A program made the translations under genes and the position numbers. Below the pieces are notes generated by a model. The model ran no database searches, was not told the DNA's origin, and worked only from the letters and a program-made list of their open reading frames with translations. 64,000 nucleotides of DNA from Lacisediminihabitans sp040549525 (GTDB lineage: Bacteria; Actinomycetota; Actinomycetes; Actinomycetales; Microbacteriaceae): positions 248,001 through 312,000 of the forward strand of contig NZ_JBEPTM010000004.1 in NCBI RefSeq assembly GCF_040549525.1, given 5' to 3'. The stretch's first letter is position 1, and each line of letters opens with the position of its first letter. Shown piece after piece: positions 15,711 to 23,541 of the stretch.

Positions 15711-18437
15711 ATGGCTACGAGCACCAGGTCGACCCCGCGCGCGCGCTCCACGACGCGCGCCACGACCCGCCCAACGGGTAAGGGCACCACGCGCAAACTG
15801 CCGGTGATGAAGACGGTCCCGTCAGACCAGCCCGGCCTGCTCACCGTTGCGTGGCTCGCACTCGCTCACGCCGTGGGAGGCGCCGCGAGAGTGCTCGGCC
15901 GCGAGACCCTCGCCAAGGACGAGCGCCGCGACGGAGTTCCTTTCTTCATCTTCCTGCTCGCCGTTGTCGGCGCGGTCGTCGAGTGGTTCAACCCCGCCGA
16001 TCCGATCGCCGTCGCGCTCGACTCCTACACCTTCGGGGGGTTGTTCGGCCGAGTCGCGTTCGCACTCCCGGTGATCATGCTGCTGTTCGCGGTCTGGCTG
16101 TTCCGGCATCCGTCGTCCGTACACGACAACGGACGCATCGGTATCGGCCTGGCGCTGCTGCTCACGTCGATCAGCGCGATCTGCCACATCTTCGGTGGCG
16201 CACCCCAGCCCTCCGGCGGTGTCGAGCCGCTGGCCCGTGCCGGCGGAGTCGTCGGTTGGGTTCTCGCCGGTCCGCTGCTCGCCGTGGGAACGGCCTGGCT
16301 CGCGGTTCCCCTCGTCTCGCTGCTTCTGCTGCTGTCTCTCTTCATCATCACGAAGACTCCGCCGAATCGCACTGGTGTGCGCCTGCGCGAGCTCTATGCC
16401 TATCTGTTCGGCGCCCAGGTCGCTGAGCCGACCCCGACCAAGGTGCTGCAGAAGGGCCTGACGGCGGACACCGGGGACTTCGGATCGTTCGGCGATCTCG
16501 ACCTCGAGGAAGAGGACTCCGGATCGCTGCCCTGGTGGCGCCGAAACAAGAAACGTGAAGACGACCCGGCGTTCGACAGCCCCGTCGTCTCCAAGGGTGC
16601 CAGCGCGGGGGAGCAGGCAACAGAGGTCATCGACCGCACCCGTCGCGATGAGCAATTCGGCACCGAGTTGCTCGACGAGCTCGTCGAGGCCGAAGCGGCG
16701 GTCAAGCGTTTCACCGGCGAGGTGGCTCCGGTCACCGGCATCCGCGACGACGGTCCGTTGGTGGCCGACCTTCTGCCGGGATTCGCGGCGACGGCCTCGG
16801 CGAAGGGAGACCTCGGCGAGTTCGCGGCGCCGAAACCGAGTGCCCCGACCGCGCCGTATCGACTGCCCGCCGCATCCAGCCTCGTGCCGGGCACGCCGCC
16901 CAAGTCGCGCTCCGAGGCCAACGACGTGATCGTCGCCTCGATCACCGAGGTGCTCAAGCAGTTCCAGGTGGATGCCCGCGTCACCGGTTTCAGTCGCGGT
17001 CCGACGGTCACCCGGTATGAGATCGAACTCGGGCCCGGCGTCAAGGTGGAGCGGGTCACCGCCCTCACCAAGAACCTGTCGTACGCGGTCGCGAGCAACG
17101 AGGTACGCATCCTCTCGCCGATCCCCGGCAAGAGCGCCATCGGGGTCGAGATCCCGAATGCCGACCGCGAGATCGTGTCGCTCGGCGACGTGTTGCGCTC
17201 CAAGGCCAGCACCTCGAGCGTTCACCCCATGACGATCGGTCTGGGAAAGGATGTCGAGGGTGGATTCGTCGTCGCCAACCTGGCGAAGATGCCCCATCTT
17301 CTCGTCGCCGGCTCCACCGGCTCCGGCAAGTCGAGTTTCGTCAACTCGATGATCACCTCGCTCCTGATGCGCGCGACGCCCGCCCAGGTGCGCATGGTGC
17401 TCATCGACCCGAAGCGGGTGGAGCTCGCCCCCTACGCCGGCATCCCGCACCTCATCACGCCCATCATCACGAACCCCAAGAAGGCGGCGGAAGCGCTGGC
17501 CTGGGTCGTGAAGGAGATGGACATGCGCTACGACGATCTGGCCAGCTTCGGCTTCCGCCACATCGACGACTTCAACGCCGCGGTGATCGCCGATGAGATC
17601 GTGTTGCCTGCTGGCAGCGAGCGTTCCCTCAAGCCCTACCCCTACCTGCTGGTCGTCGTCGACGAGCTCGCCGACCTCATGATGGTGGCGCCGCGGGATG
17701 TGGAGGACTCGATCGTGCGCATCACCCAGCTCGCGCGGGCATCCGGCATCCACCTCGTGCTGGCGACTCAGCGGCCCTCGGTCGATGTCGTCACGGGACT
17801 CATCAAGGCCAACGTGCCGTCTCGGCTGGCCTTCGCAGTGTCGAGCATGACCGACTCGCGCGTGATCCTCGACCAGCCCGGTGCGGACAAGCTGATCGGG
17901 CAGGGCGACGCTCTGTTCCTTCCGATGGGAGCCTCGAAGGCCATCAGGGTGCAGGGCGCCTGGGTCACCGAGAGTGAGGTCAACGCCGTCGTGCAGCACG
18001 TGACGCGCCAGGCTCGACCCGACTATCGCAACGATGTCGCGGTTTCCGCCGAGAAGAAGCAGATCGACGGGGACATCGGCGACGACCTCGAGGTGCTTCT
18101 TGCGGCCGCGGAGCTCGTGGTCAGTACCCAGTTCGGCTCGACGTCGATGCTTCAGCGCAAGCTCCGGGTCGGATTCGCGAAGGCCGGTCGACTCATGGAC
18201 CTGCTCGAGTCGCGGGAGATCGTGGGGCCGTCGGAGGGATCGAAGGCCCGCGACGTGCTCGTCGCGCCTGAGCAACTCCCGGGAGTTCTCGCGAAGCTAC
18301 GCGGTGAAGACGGGCCGGCGGCCACCGCGACCGATGACCGCTACTCCGCCGATCCGGTGGGAGACTCGACGAGCGGTTACGATGAAAGCCACGTGAGCGC
18401 AGACGAAGACGCCTGGAATCTGACCGGCAGGGAGTGA
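15711..18437 (+). CDS. ftsK: FtsK/SpoIIIE-family DNA translocase
   Basis: A 908-residue septal DNA pump that clears chromosome ends from the closing septum and aligns dif sites for XerCD. A basic Ser/Thr/Arg-rich N terminus is followed by about four transmembrane helices within residues 60-220 and a long acidic linker. The motor has Walker A GSTGSGKSS (about 531-539), Walker B LLVVVDELADLM (about 645-656) and ATQRPSVDVVTG. The C-terminal gamma winged helix (about 795-860, TSMLQRKLRVGFAKAGRLMD) reads polarity sequences. XerD, a functional partner, is encoded at 41.3 kb. The stop overlaps the leader of pgsA. Confidence 0.97.
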   Translation: MATSTRSTPRARSTTRATTRPTGKGTTRKLPVMKTVPSDQPGLLTVAWLALAHAVGGAARVLGRETLAKDERRDGVPFFIFLLAVVGAVVEWFNPADPIAVALDSYTFGGLFGRVAFALPVIMLLFAVWLFRHPSSVHDNGRIGIGLALLLTSISAICHIFGGAPQPSGGVEPLARAGGVVGWVLAGPLLAVGTAWLAVPLVSLLLLLSLFIITKTPPNRTGVRLRELYAYLFGAQVAEPTPTKVLQKGLTADTGDFGSFGDLDLEEEDSGSLPWWRRNKKREDDPAFDSPVVSKGASAGEQATEVIDRTRRDEQFGTELLDELVEAEAAVKRFTGEVAPVTGIRDDGPLVADLLPGFAATASAKGDLGEFAAPKPSAPTAPYRLPAASSLVPGTPPKSRSEANDVIVASITEVLKQFQVDARVTGFSRGPTVTRYEIELGPGVKVERVTALTKNLSYAVASNEVRILSPIPGKSAIGVEIPNADREIVSLGDVLRSKASTSSVHPMTIGLGKDVEGGFVVANLAKMPHLLVAGSTGSGKSSFVNSMITSLLMRATPAQVRMVLIDPKRVELAPYAGIPHLITPIITNPKKAAEALAWVVKEMDMRYDDLASFGFRHIDDFNAAVIADEIVLPAGSERSLKPYPYLLVVVDELADLMMVAPRDVEDSIVRITQLARASGIHLVLATQRPSVDVVTGLIKANVPSRLAFAVSSMTDSRVILDQPGADKLIGQGDALFLPMGASKAIRVQGAWVTESEVNAVVQHVTRQARPDYRNDVAVSAEKKQIDGDIGDDLEVLLAAAELVVSTQFGSTSMLQRKLRVGFAKAGRLMDLLESREIVGPSEGSKARDVLVAPEQLPGVLAKLRGEDGPAATATDDRYSADPVGDSTSGYDESHVSADEDAWNLTGRE

Positions 18438-18442
18438 GAATC

Positions 18443-19105
18443 ATGGCATCGCCAGAATCTCCTGGATCGTCTGATCCGGTCGTGCCCGTCAAGCGTCCGA
18501 ACCCGATGCGCGGTCGGGTCGCCCGTGCGGGAGACACCCCCGCGAGCACCGGCAACATCGCCAACATCGTCACCGTCGTGCGCATCTTCATGGCACCGGT
18601 ATTCATCTGGCTCCTGCTGGCTGACGGCGGCGACCTCGGCTACCTGAGGTACATCGCCGCCGGACTCTTCGTGCTCGCGATCGTCACCGATACCGTCGAT
18701 GGAATTCTCGCCCGTCGCCAGAACCTGGTCACCGACTTCGGCAAGATCCTCGACCCGATCGCCGACAAAGTGCTCATCGGCGGCGCTCTGGTCGCGCTGT
18801 CGATCCTGGGCGAACTGTGGTGGTGGGTCACGATCGTGATCCTTGTGCGCGAATTCGGCATCACGATCTTCCGGTTCGCCGTGATCCGCAGCCGGGTCAT
18901 CCCCGCCGTCGCCAGCGGCAAGCTCAAGACCGTGCTCCAAGCGGTGGGCATCTCGCTGTTGCTCTTCCCCTTCTGGACCGCCGTGGGTGACTGGGAGCAC
19001 TGGGTGGGCTGGATCGTCATGGGAGTCGCGCTCGTGCTGACCGTGGTCTCCGGTGTCGATTTCGTCGTGAAGTATCGCCAGCAGAACCGCGTCGCGACGG
19101 CCTGA
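18443..19105 (+). CDS. pgsA: CDP-diacylglycerol--glycerol-3-phosphate 3-phosphatidyltransferase
   Basis: A 220-residue membrane enzyme making phosphatidylglycerol phosphate, the committed step to phosphatidylglycerol and cardiolipin. The CDP-alcohol phosphotransferase signature D-x2-DG-x2-AR-x8-G-x3-D-x3-D is complete in DTVDGILARRQ ... FGKILDPIADKV. Several hydrophobic helices flank it. The ATG at 18443 has AGGGAG nine bases upstream, which overlaps the ftsK stop; a GTG at 18434 is less likely. It sits between ftsK and pncC in a probable operon. Confidence 0.94.
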   Translation: MASPESPGSSDPVVPVKRPNPMRGRVARAGDTPASTGNIANIVTVVRIFMAPVFIWLLLADGGDLGYLRYIAAGLFVLAIVTDTVDGILARRQNLVTDFGKILDPIADKVLIGGALVALSILGELWWWVTIVILVREFGITIFRFAVIRSRVIPAVASGKLKTVLQAVGISLLLFPFWTAVGDWEHWVGWIVMGVALVLTVVSGVDFVVKYRQQNRVATA

Positions 19106-19108
19106 GCC

Positions 19109-19612
19109 ATGACCGGGCAGCGCACGGCGGATGTCGCGGCAGAGGTCGTCGCCATCCTGATCGAGCGCGGCCTCACCATCGCCGTCGCCGAGTCACTCAC
19201 CGGGGGACTTCTCGTCTCGGCGCTCGTCGACGTGCCCGGGGCATCCGCAACGGTGTTCGGTGGGGTCGTCGCTTACAACACCGCGGTCAAGCACAGCGTG
19301 CTCGGCGTCGACGCGGATCTTCTCACGGAACACGGACCGGTGGATCCCGAGGTCGCCCGGCAGATGGCAGACCGGGTGAGAACCGTTCTCGCGGTGGACG
19401 GTGCAGCGGCTGACGTCGGCTTGTCGACTACCGGGGTCGCCGGCCCAGGGCCCCAGGACGGGCATCCGGCGGGCACCGTCTACCTCGGAATCGCGATCGG
19501 CGAGGATGTGAGTTCGCTGAGACTCGAACTGGGGGGAGACCGTGGGGCTATCCGAGACGAGACTGTCTCCGAATCACTTACACGGTTGAGAATCGCCCTC
19601 GAAACCCGGTGA
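19109..19612 (+). CDS. pncC: Nicotinamide-nucleotide amidohydrolase (CinA C-terminal domain)
   Basis: A 167-residue stand-alone CinA-C/PncC protein, which hydrolyses nicotinamide mononucleotide to the acid form for NAD recycling. The motifs TIAVAESLTGGLLVSALV, FGGVVAYNTAVKHSVLGV and GLSTTGVAGPGP are family hallmarks. The N-terminal COG1058 domain of full CinA is absent, as is usual here. It begins three bases after pgsA and precedes clgR, the standard actinobacterial order. Confidence 0.92.
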   Translation: MTGQRTADVAAEVVAILIERGLTIAVAESLTGGLLVSALVDVPGASATVFGGVVAYNTAVKHSVLGVDADLLTEHGPVDPEVARQMADRVRTVLAVDGAAADVGLSTTGVAGPGPQDGHPAGTVYLGIAIGEDVSSLRLELGGDRGAIRDETVSESLTRLRIALETR

Positions 19613-19770
19613 ACAGCTCCGGGAATCTTTCTCGTTTCGATCTCGTTACATCACAGTGATTCACAAGCGTCATACAGATGTAGCTGGTTAGTGTTTTACC
19701 TACCGGTGGTTTAGTGTTACTGATCCGCCGGGCCGGAATTACCCAGCAGCATCCGTGGTTGTCGTTCGTG

Positions 19771-19809
19771 TAGTCGTTTTTACGACGCAGTCGTATTAGA
19801 GGAGGAGGG
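19771..19809 (+). promoter_or_regulatory. Inverted repeats and strong ribosome binding site before clgR
   Basis: TACGAC-GCA-GTCGTA (19781-19795) is a perfect six-base inverted repeat, and a further GTCGT half lies just upstream (about 19773-19777), giving three half-sites in a row. GGAGGAGGG at 19801-19809 is an unusually strong ribosome binding site for the ATG at 19814. The repeats could be the autoregulatory ClgR operator; this is untested. Confidence 0.5.
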
Positions 19810-19813
19810 TCCA

Positions 19814-20122
19814 ATGGTTCTAGTTCGTCAAGAAATCGGTGACGTGCTCCGGGACTTCCGCCTGCAGAAGGGCCGTACCCTTCGACAGGTCGCGAGCAAA
19901 GCAAGTGTTGCTCTCGGCTACCTCAGCGAGGTGGAGCGTGGCCAGAAAGAGGCCAGTTCCGAAATCCTCGCTTCGGTCGCGGATGCACTCGAGACGCCGA
20001 TCTCAGTGATCATGCGCGAGGTGGGCGACCGCCTCGCAGTAATCGAGGGAATCAACATCATCCCCGACACCGTCCCCGACGACCTCGTCGCGGATTTCGA
20101 CGCGGGACTCGTCACGCGCTAA
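19814..20122 (+). CDS. clgR: ClgR-type helix-turn-helix transcriptional regulator
   Basis: A 102-residue XRE-family protein. The helix-turn-helix is in LRDFRLQKGRTLRQVASKASVALGYLSEVERGQKE, and a short C-terminal tail ends in hydrophobic residues plus Thr-Arg. In actinobacteria the ClgR protein between cinA and recA activates clp protease and stress genes and is itself a Clp substrate. Identity here rests on size, sequence and position. A 200-base upstream region and a strong ribosome binding site suggest independent control from pncC. Confidence 0.9.
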   Translation: MVLVRQEIGDVLRDFRLQKGRTLRQVASKASVALGYLSEVERGQKEASSEILASVADALETPISVIMREVGDRLAVIEGINIIPDTVPDDLVADFDAGLVTR

Positions 20123-20163
20123 GGCTTACCGAACCGGCACGGTGTGGTCGGTTTGTGGAACGG

Positions 20164-20193
20164 ATGCCCGGCTCTCCTGAGCCGGGCATTCGT
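20164..20193 (+). terminator. Terminator-like hairpin after clgR
   Basis: ATGCCCGGCTC (20164-20174) pairs perfectly with GAGCCGGGCAT (20179-20189) around a four-base loop CTCC or CTCCT region. The downstream sequence is only moderately T-rich (TCGTCTGTGTG). It starts about 40 bases after the clgR stop. Confidence 0.7.
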
Positions 20194-20250
20194 CTGTGTG
20201 GGGGGCTCCATTCGCGCGACGCGCGCGATTCTCGCCCTGCGGTCAACCCG

Positions 20251-20285
20251 GGTCGAGCAGCGTACGCGGCGCCGCTATCGAGACC
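20251..20285. repeat. GGTCGAG...GAGACC REP-like unit before DUF3046
   Basis: GGTCGAGCAGCG pairs approximately with CGCTATCGAGACC around a GC-rich centre. It is of the same type as the units near 15.6, 48.5 and 50.2 kb. It ends directly upstream of, and partly merges with, the promoter of the DUF3046 gene. Confidence 0.5.
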
Positions 20286-20289
20286 CCGA

Positions 20290-20295
20290 TACGCT
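20290..20295 (+). promoter_or_regulatory. Candidate -10 box (TACGCT) of the DUF3046 gene, leaderless type
   Basis: TACGCT ends six bases before the ATG at 20302. No ribosome binding site is visible. Confidence 0.5.
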
Positions 20296-20301
20296 TAACC
20301 G

Positions 20302-20532
20302 ATGCGCCTCAGCCAGTTCTGGACCGCCGTTTCCGACGAGTTCGGGGCGGCCCTCGGTCGCGCCCTCGTGCATGATCTGGTGCTCGGCGAACTCGGCGAT
20401 CTCACCGCGGAACAGGCCCTCGCAAAAGGACTCGACATCCGCGGCACCTGGCTCGCGCTCTGCCGCGCCACCGATGTTCCGGAAGCCCGACGCCACGGTG
20501 TCGGCAACCGGGAGCCGACAGCGGGGGCGTGA
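20302..20532 (+). CDS. DUF3046 family protein
   Basis: A 76-residue actinobacterial protein. MRLSQFWTAVSDEFG, the central VHDLVLGELGDLTAEQAL and GLDIRGTWLALCRATDVPEARR match the DUF3046 pattern, whose genes lie just upstream of recA across actinobacteria. No function is established; the conserved position next to recA suggests a role tied to recombination or merely stable synteny. Length is normal. Confidence 0.9.
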   Translation: MRLSQFWTAVSDEFGAALGRALVHDLVLGELGDLTAEQALAKGLDIRGTWLALCRATDVPEARRHGVGNREPTAGA

Positions 20533-20541
20533 GCCGAAGGG

Positions 20542-21228
20542 CTAGTCCGCGCGGCGAATCATCAGGGAGCGGATGCCTCCCGCGAATGCCCAGACGGCGA
20601 GTCCGATCGCGATCCCCAGGGCGGTGCCGCCGACGGTATCGGTGAACCAGTGCACGTTCAGGTACAGGCGGCTGTACCCCATTGCCACCACGTAGACCAC
20701 CCCGAAGACGGTGAACCAGCGGTGGCGCACCAGGAGTGCGAGCACCACGATCAGGGACGCGGCGACCGCGGAATGGCCCGATGGATAGGCCGAGAGGCTG
20801 ACGACGATGTCCCGATGAGGGGGGCGCGGCCTGTCGAATGTCGCCTTGAGAGCTTCGACGGCCCACTGGGCGATCGGTCGTAGCGGCAGCACCACCAGGG
20901 CGGCCCAGACTCCCCGGGTCAGCAGCAGCGCGACCGCGGCTATCGCGGGAACGACGAACAGGGCGATTCTGCCCCCTCCGAGCTGGTTGAGAGCGAGGGA
21001 GGGACCCTCGAGCCACGGGGTTCGGAAGCCAGCGATCGCCCGATAGAGCACCTCGTCAACCGTGGTGGGGCGCCCCGAGAGCGCGGCGGAGATGATCGCC
21101 CCACCCGCCACGCAGAGCGCGAGCGCCACGACGGCGACGAGGATCCCGAGCCCGCGTTGCGGAGCGGTGCCCCAGGCTCTCTCGATGCGGATCGCGCGGG
21201 AGGAGCCTTTTCCTGGGGCGGGTGACAT
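20542..21228 (-). CDS. PAP2 family phosphatase (membrane)
   Basis: A 228-residue integral membrane phosphatase with about six hydrophobic helices. The three catalytic motifs are complete: KATFDRPRP (KxxxxxxRP), YPSGHSA (PSGH) and SRLYLNVHWFTDTVGG (SRxxxxxHxxxD). Family members dephosphorylate lipid phosphates such as undecaprenyl pyrophosphate or phosphatidate on the outer face of the membrane. It is inserted, in opposite orientation, between DUF3046 and recA, and shares the 321-base upstream region with recA. Confidence 0.92.
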   Translation of the reverse strand: MSPAPGKGSSRAIRIERAWGTAPQRGLGILVAVVALALCVAGGAIISAALSGRPTTVDEVLYRAIAGFRTPWLEGPSLALNQLGGGRIALFVVPAIAAVALLLTRGVWAALVVLPLRPIAQWAVEALKATFDRPRPPHRDIVVSLSAYPSGHSAVAASLIVVLALLVRHRWFTVFGVVYVVAMGYSRLYLNVHWFTDTVGGTALGIAIGLAVWAFAGGIRSLMIRRAD

Positions 21229-21314
21229 GGTCCCATTCTCGCCGAAGCCGCCTCGGGGAGCGGGGGAGTCCGTCGATCGGCTTCGAATCCATGCGACACG
21301 CCGGAGCGGAACAT

Positions 21315-21330
21315 TCGAACATGTCTTCGG
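21315..21330. promoter_or_regulatory. Candidate LexA binding site (SOS box) upstream of recA
   Basis: TCGAACATGTCTTCGG matches the actinobacterial SOS box TCGAACnnnnGTTCGA at 10 of 12 defined positions. It lies 220 bases before the recA ATG, in the otherwise gene-free stretch 21229-21549 shared with the divergent PAP2 gene. LexA is encoded at 33.3 kb. Confidence 0.65.
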
Positions 21331-21549
21331 TGTGGCGTAGTCTCCTTCACAGCGGCCGAAATCCGCGAATTGTTCACCGTATGCCGCGGGCCAGCAAGCA
21401 ATGTCCCCGGTCTCGCGTACCGTTCGATTCGTTGGACCAAGCCACCAACAACAGCCTTGTCGCAGGTCGTGAACACCTTGCAGGATCGGTGCACTCGACG
21501 AAACGGCAGCCTATAGGCGCATCACCTCGACGCTAGAAGGAGCACCACA

Positions 21550-22743
21550 ATGCCATCAGTTGCAGATCGCGAAAAGTCCCTGGAGACCGCCCTCGCCCAG
21601 ATCGACCGCCAGTTCGGCAAGGGCTCCGTCATGCGCCTCGGCAGTGATGAGCGTGCTCCCGTCGCGGTAATCCCAACCGGTTCCATCGCGCTGGATGTCG
21701 CCCTCGGCATCGGCGGGCTCCCGCGCGGTCGCATCGTGGAGATCTACGGCCCGGAATCCTCGGGAAAGACCACGCTCACCCTCCACGCCATCGCCAATGC
21801 GCAGAAGGCCGGCGGAATCGCTGCCTTCATCGATGCGGAGCACGCCCTCGACCCCGAATACGCCAAGGCGCTCGGGGTGGACATCGATGCTCTTCTCGTC
21901 TCGCAGCCCGACACCGGGGAGCAGGCGCTCGAGATCGCGGACATGCTCATCCGGTCCGGCTCGATCGACCTCGTCGTGATCGACTCCGTGGCGGCGCTGG
22001 TGCCCCGCGCCGAGATCGAGGGCGAGATGGGCGATTCGCACGTCGGTCTCCAGGCGCGGCTCATGTCGCAGGCCCTCCGCAAGCTCACCGGTGGGCTCAG
22101 CCAGACCAACACCACGATGATCTTCATCAATCAGCTGCGCGAGAAGATCGGTGTGTTCTTCGGTTCGCCAGAGACCACCGCGGGAGGCAAGGCGCTCAAG
22201 TTCTACGCGTCCGTGCGCCTCGACATCCGCCGCATCGAGACCCTCAAGGAGGGAACGGATGCCGTCGGTAACCGCACCAGGGTCAAGGTGGTGAAGAACA
22301 AGATGGCTCCGCCATTCAAGCAGGCAGAGTTCGACATCCTCTACGGCACCGGTATCTCCCGCGAGGGAAGCCTCATCGACTTCGGTGTCGAGCACGAGAT
22401 CGTCCGCAAGTCCGGGGCCTGGTACACCTACGACGGTGACCAGCTCGGGCAGGGCAAGGAGAACTCGCGCAAGTACCTGATCGAGCACGCGGCCACCGCG
22501 AACGAGATCGAGCAGAAGATCAAGGCGAAGCTCGGCATCATCGTCGACGCGAAGGCGGCCGCGGCGGCCGCGTCGCAGGCGAAGGCGGACGCGAATGCAG
22601 AACTGGCTGCTGCCAAGTCGGCCGGAACGCTGACGGCGGCGTCCACCCCGGCGAAGGGGGCCCGTGCCAGCGCCGCGGAAACAAAAGCCGCAGCCAATGC
22701 GAGTTTCGCGGCGGCCGAGAGCCGCACCGCGATCGGAGCGTAG
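21550..22743 (+). CDS. recA: Recombinase A
   Basis: A 397-residue RecA, the strand-exchange ATPase of homologous recombination and co-protease for LexA. Walker A is GPESSGKTT, Walker B lies around LVVIDSVAAL, and the L2-loop region FINQLREKIGVFFGSPETTAGGKALKF is intact. The C terminus carries an unusual alanine-rich tail of about 60 residues, longer than in many RecA proteins. GAAGGAGC precedes the ATG. An SOS box candidate lies 220 bases upstream. recX follows after three bases. Confidence 0.99.
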   Translation: MPSVADREKSLETALAQIDRQFGKGSVMRLGSDERAPVAVIPTGSIALDVALGIGGLPRGRIVEIYGPESSGKTTLTLHAIANAQKAGGIAAFIDAEHALDPEYAKALGVDIDALLVSQPDTGEQALEIADMLIRSGSIDLVVIDSVAALVPRAEIEGEMGDSHVGLQARLMSQALRKLTGGLSQTNTTMIFINQLREKIGVFFGSPETTAGGKALKFYASVRLDIRRIETLKEGTDAVGNRTRVKVVKNKMAPPFKQAEFDILYGTGISREGSLIDFGVEHEIVRKSGAWYTYDGDQLGQGKENSRKYLIEHAATANEIEQKIKAKLGIIVDAKAAAAAASQAKADANAELAAAKSAGTLTAASTPAKGARASAAETKAAANASFAAAESRTAIGA

Positions 22744-22746
22744 ACC

Positions 22747-23469
22747 GTGGCCTCCGGTGACGGCCCGAAGCTCGCCCGGGTGACCTACCTGCCCGGGGTG
22801 ACTCCTGACTCGATGCAGCAGGGGCCGTCATCGGAGAGCGACCCGACAGAGAACGCCGGGGACGCGGCTCTTCCCGACTTCGTCTCATTCTTCGGAGGGA
22901 AGGAGCAGGGGGCGTCCGAGGATTCCACCGACTCTGAGGTTCCGGCGACCTCTGCCGAGCCGGAATCGGCGACGCGGGGCAACACCCGCCGAGAGGTGCG
23001 TGCCGAGAATGTGAGCATGCATGCTCTCACCCGTCGCGGTATGTCGCGCTGGGAGCTCGGGAAGACCCTCCTCTCCCGCGAATTGGACGAGGACGTCGTC
23101 GAGGCCGAGCTCGACCGCCTCGAGGGAGTCGGCCTCATCAACGATGCGGCGCTTGCCGAGACATTCGTGCGCACGCAACACGATCGCAAGGGTTTGGGAC
23201 GCGGTGCGATCACCGCCGAGTTGCGTCGGCGCCATGTGGATCAGGAGCACATCGATGCCGCGCTGGAACAGGTCGACGACGACGACGAGCAAGACCGGGC
23301 CACAGAGCTGGCAATCAAGCGAGCCGGGCAGTTGAGTTCCTACGATCTCGAGACCGCCAAGCGCCGGCTGCACGGGTTCCTGTCCCGCAAGGGCTATTCG
23401 TCGGGCGTCGTGCGCGCGGCGATCGATGAAGCGTTGTCGGCTCGCTCGAGCGGCGTGCGATTCCGTTAG
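22747..23469 (+). CDS. recX: Regulatory protein RecX
   Basis: A 240-residue RecX, which binds RecA filaments and limits their activity. The three-helix repeats are visible from NVSMHALTRRGMSRWELGKTL through VGLINDAALAETFVRTQHDRKGLGR and LRRRHVD to KRRLHGFLSRKGYSSGVVRAAI. An N-terminal extension of about 75 residues, acidic and low-complexity, precedes the core. It starts with GTG three bases after recA and is certainly cotranscribed with it. Confidence 0.94.
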   Translation: MASGDGPKLARVTYLPGVTPDSMQQGPSSESDPTENAGDAALPDFVSFFGGKEQGASEDSTDSEVPATSAEPESATRGNTRREVRAENVSMHALTRRGMSRWELGKTLLSRELDEDVVEAELDRLEGVGLINDAALAETFVRTQHDRKGLGRGAITAELRRRHVDQEHIDAALEQVDDDDEQDRATELAIKRAGQLSSYDLETAKRRLHGFLSRKGYSSGVVRAAIDEALSARSSGVRFR

Positions 23470-23541
23470 GGATGCATCGGTGGCAGGTCGGCCGGCTCCT
23501 CGAGTGGATGCGCGCGAGGGGACGGTTAAGATTGGGGGATC

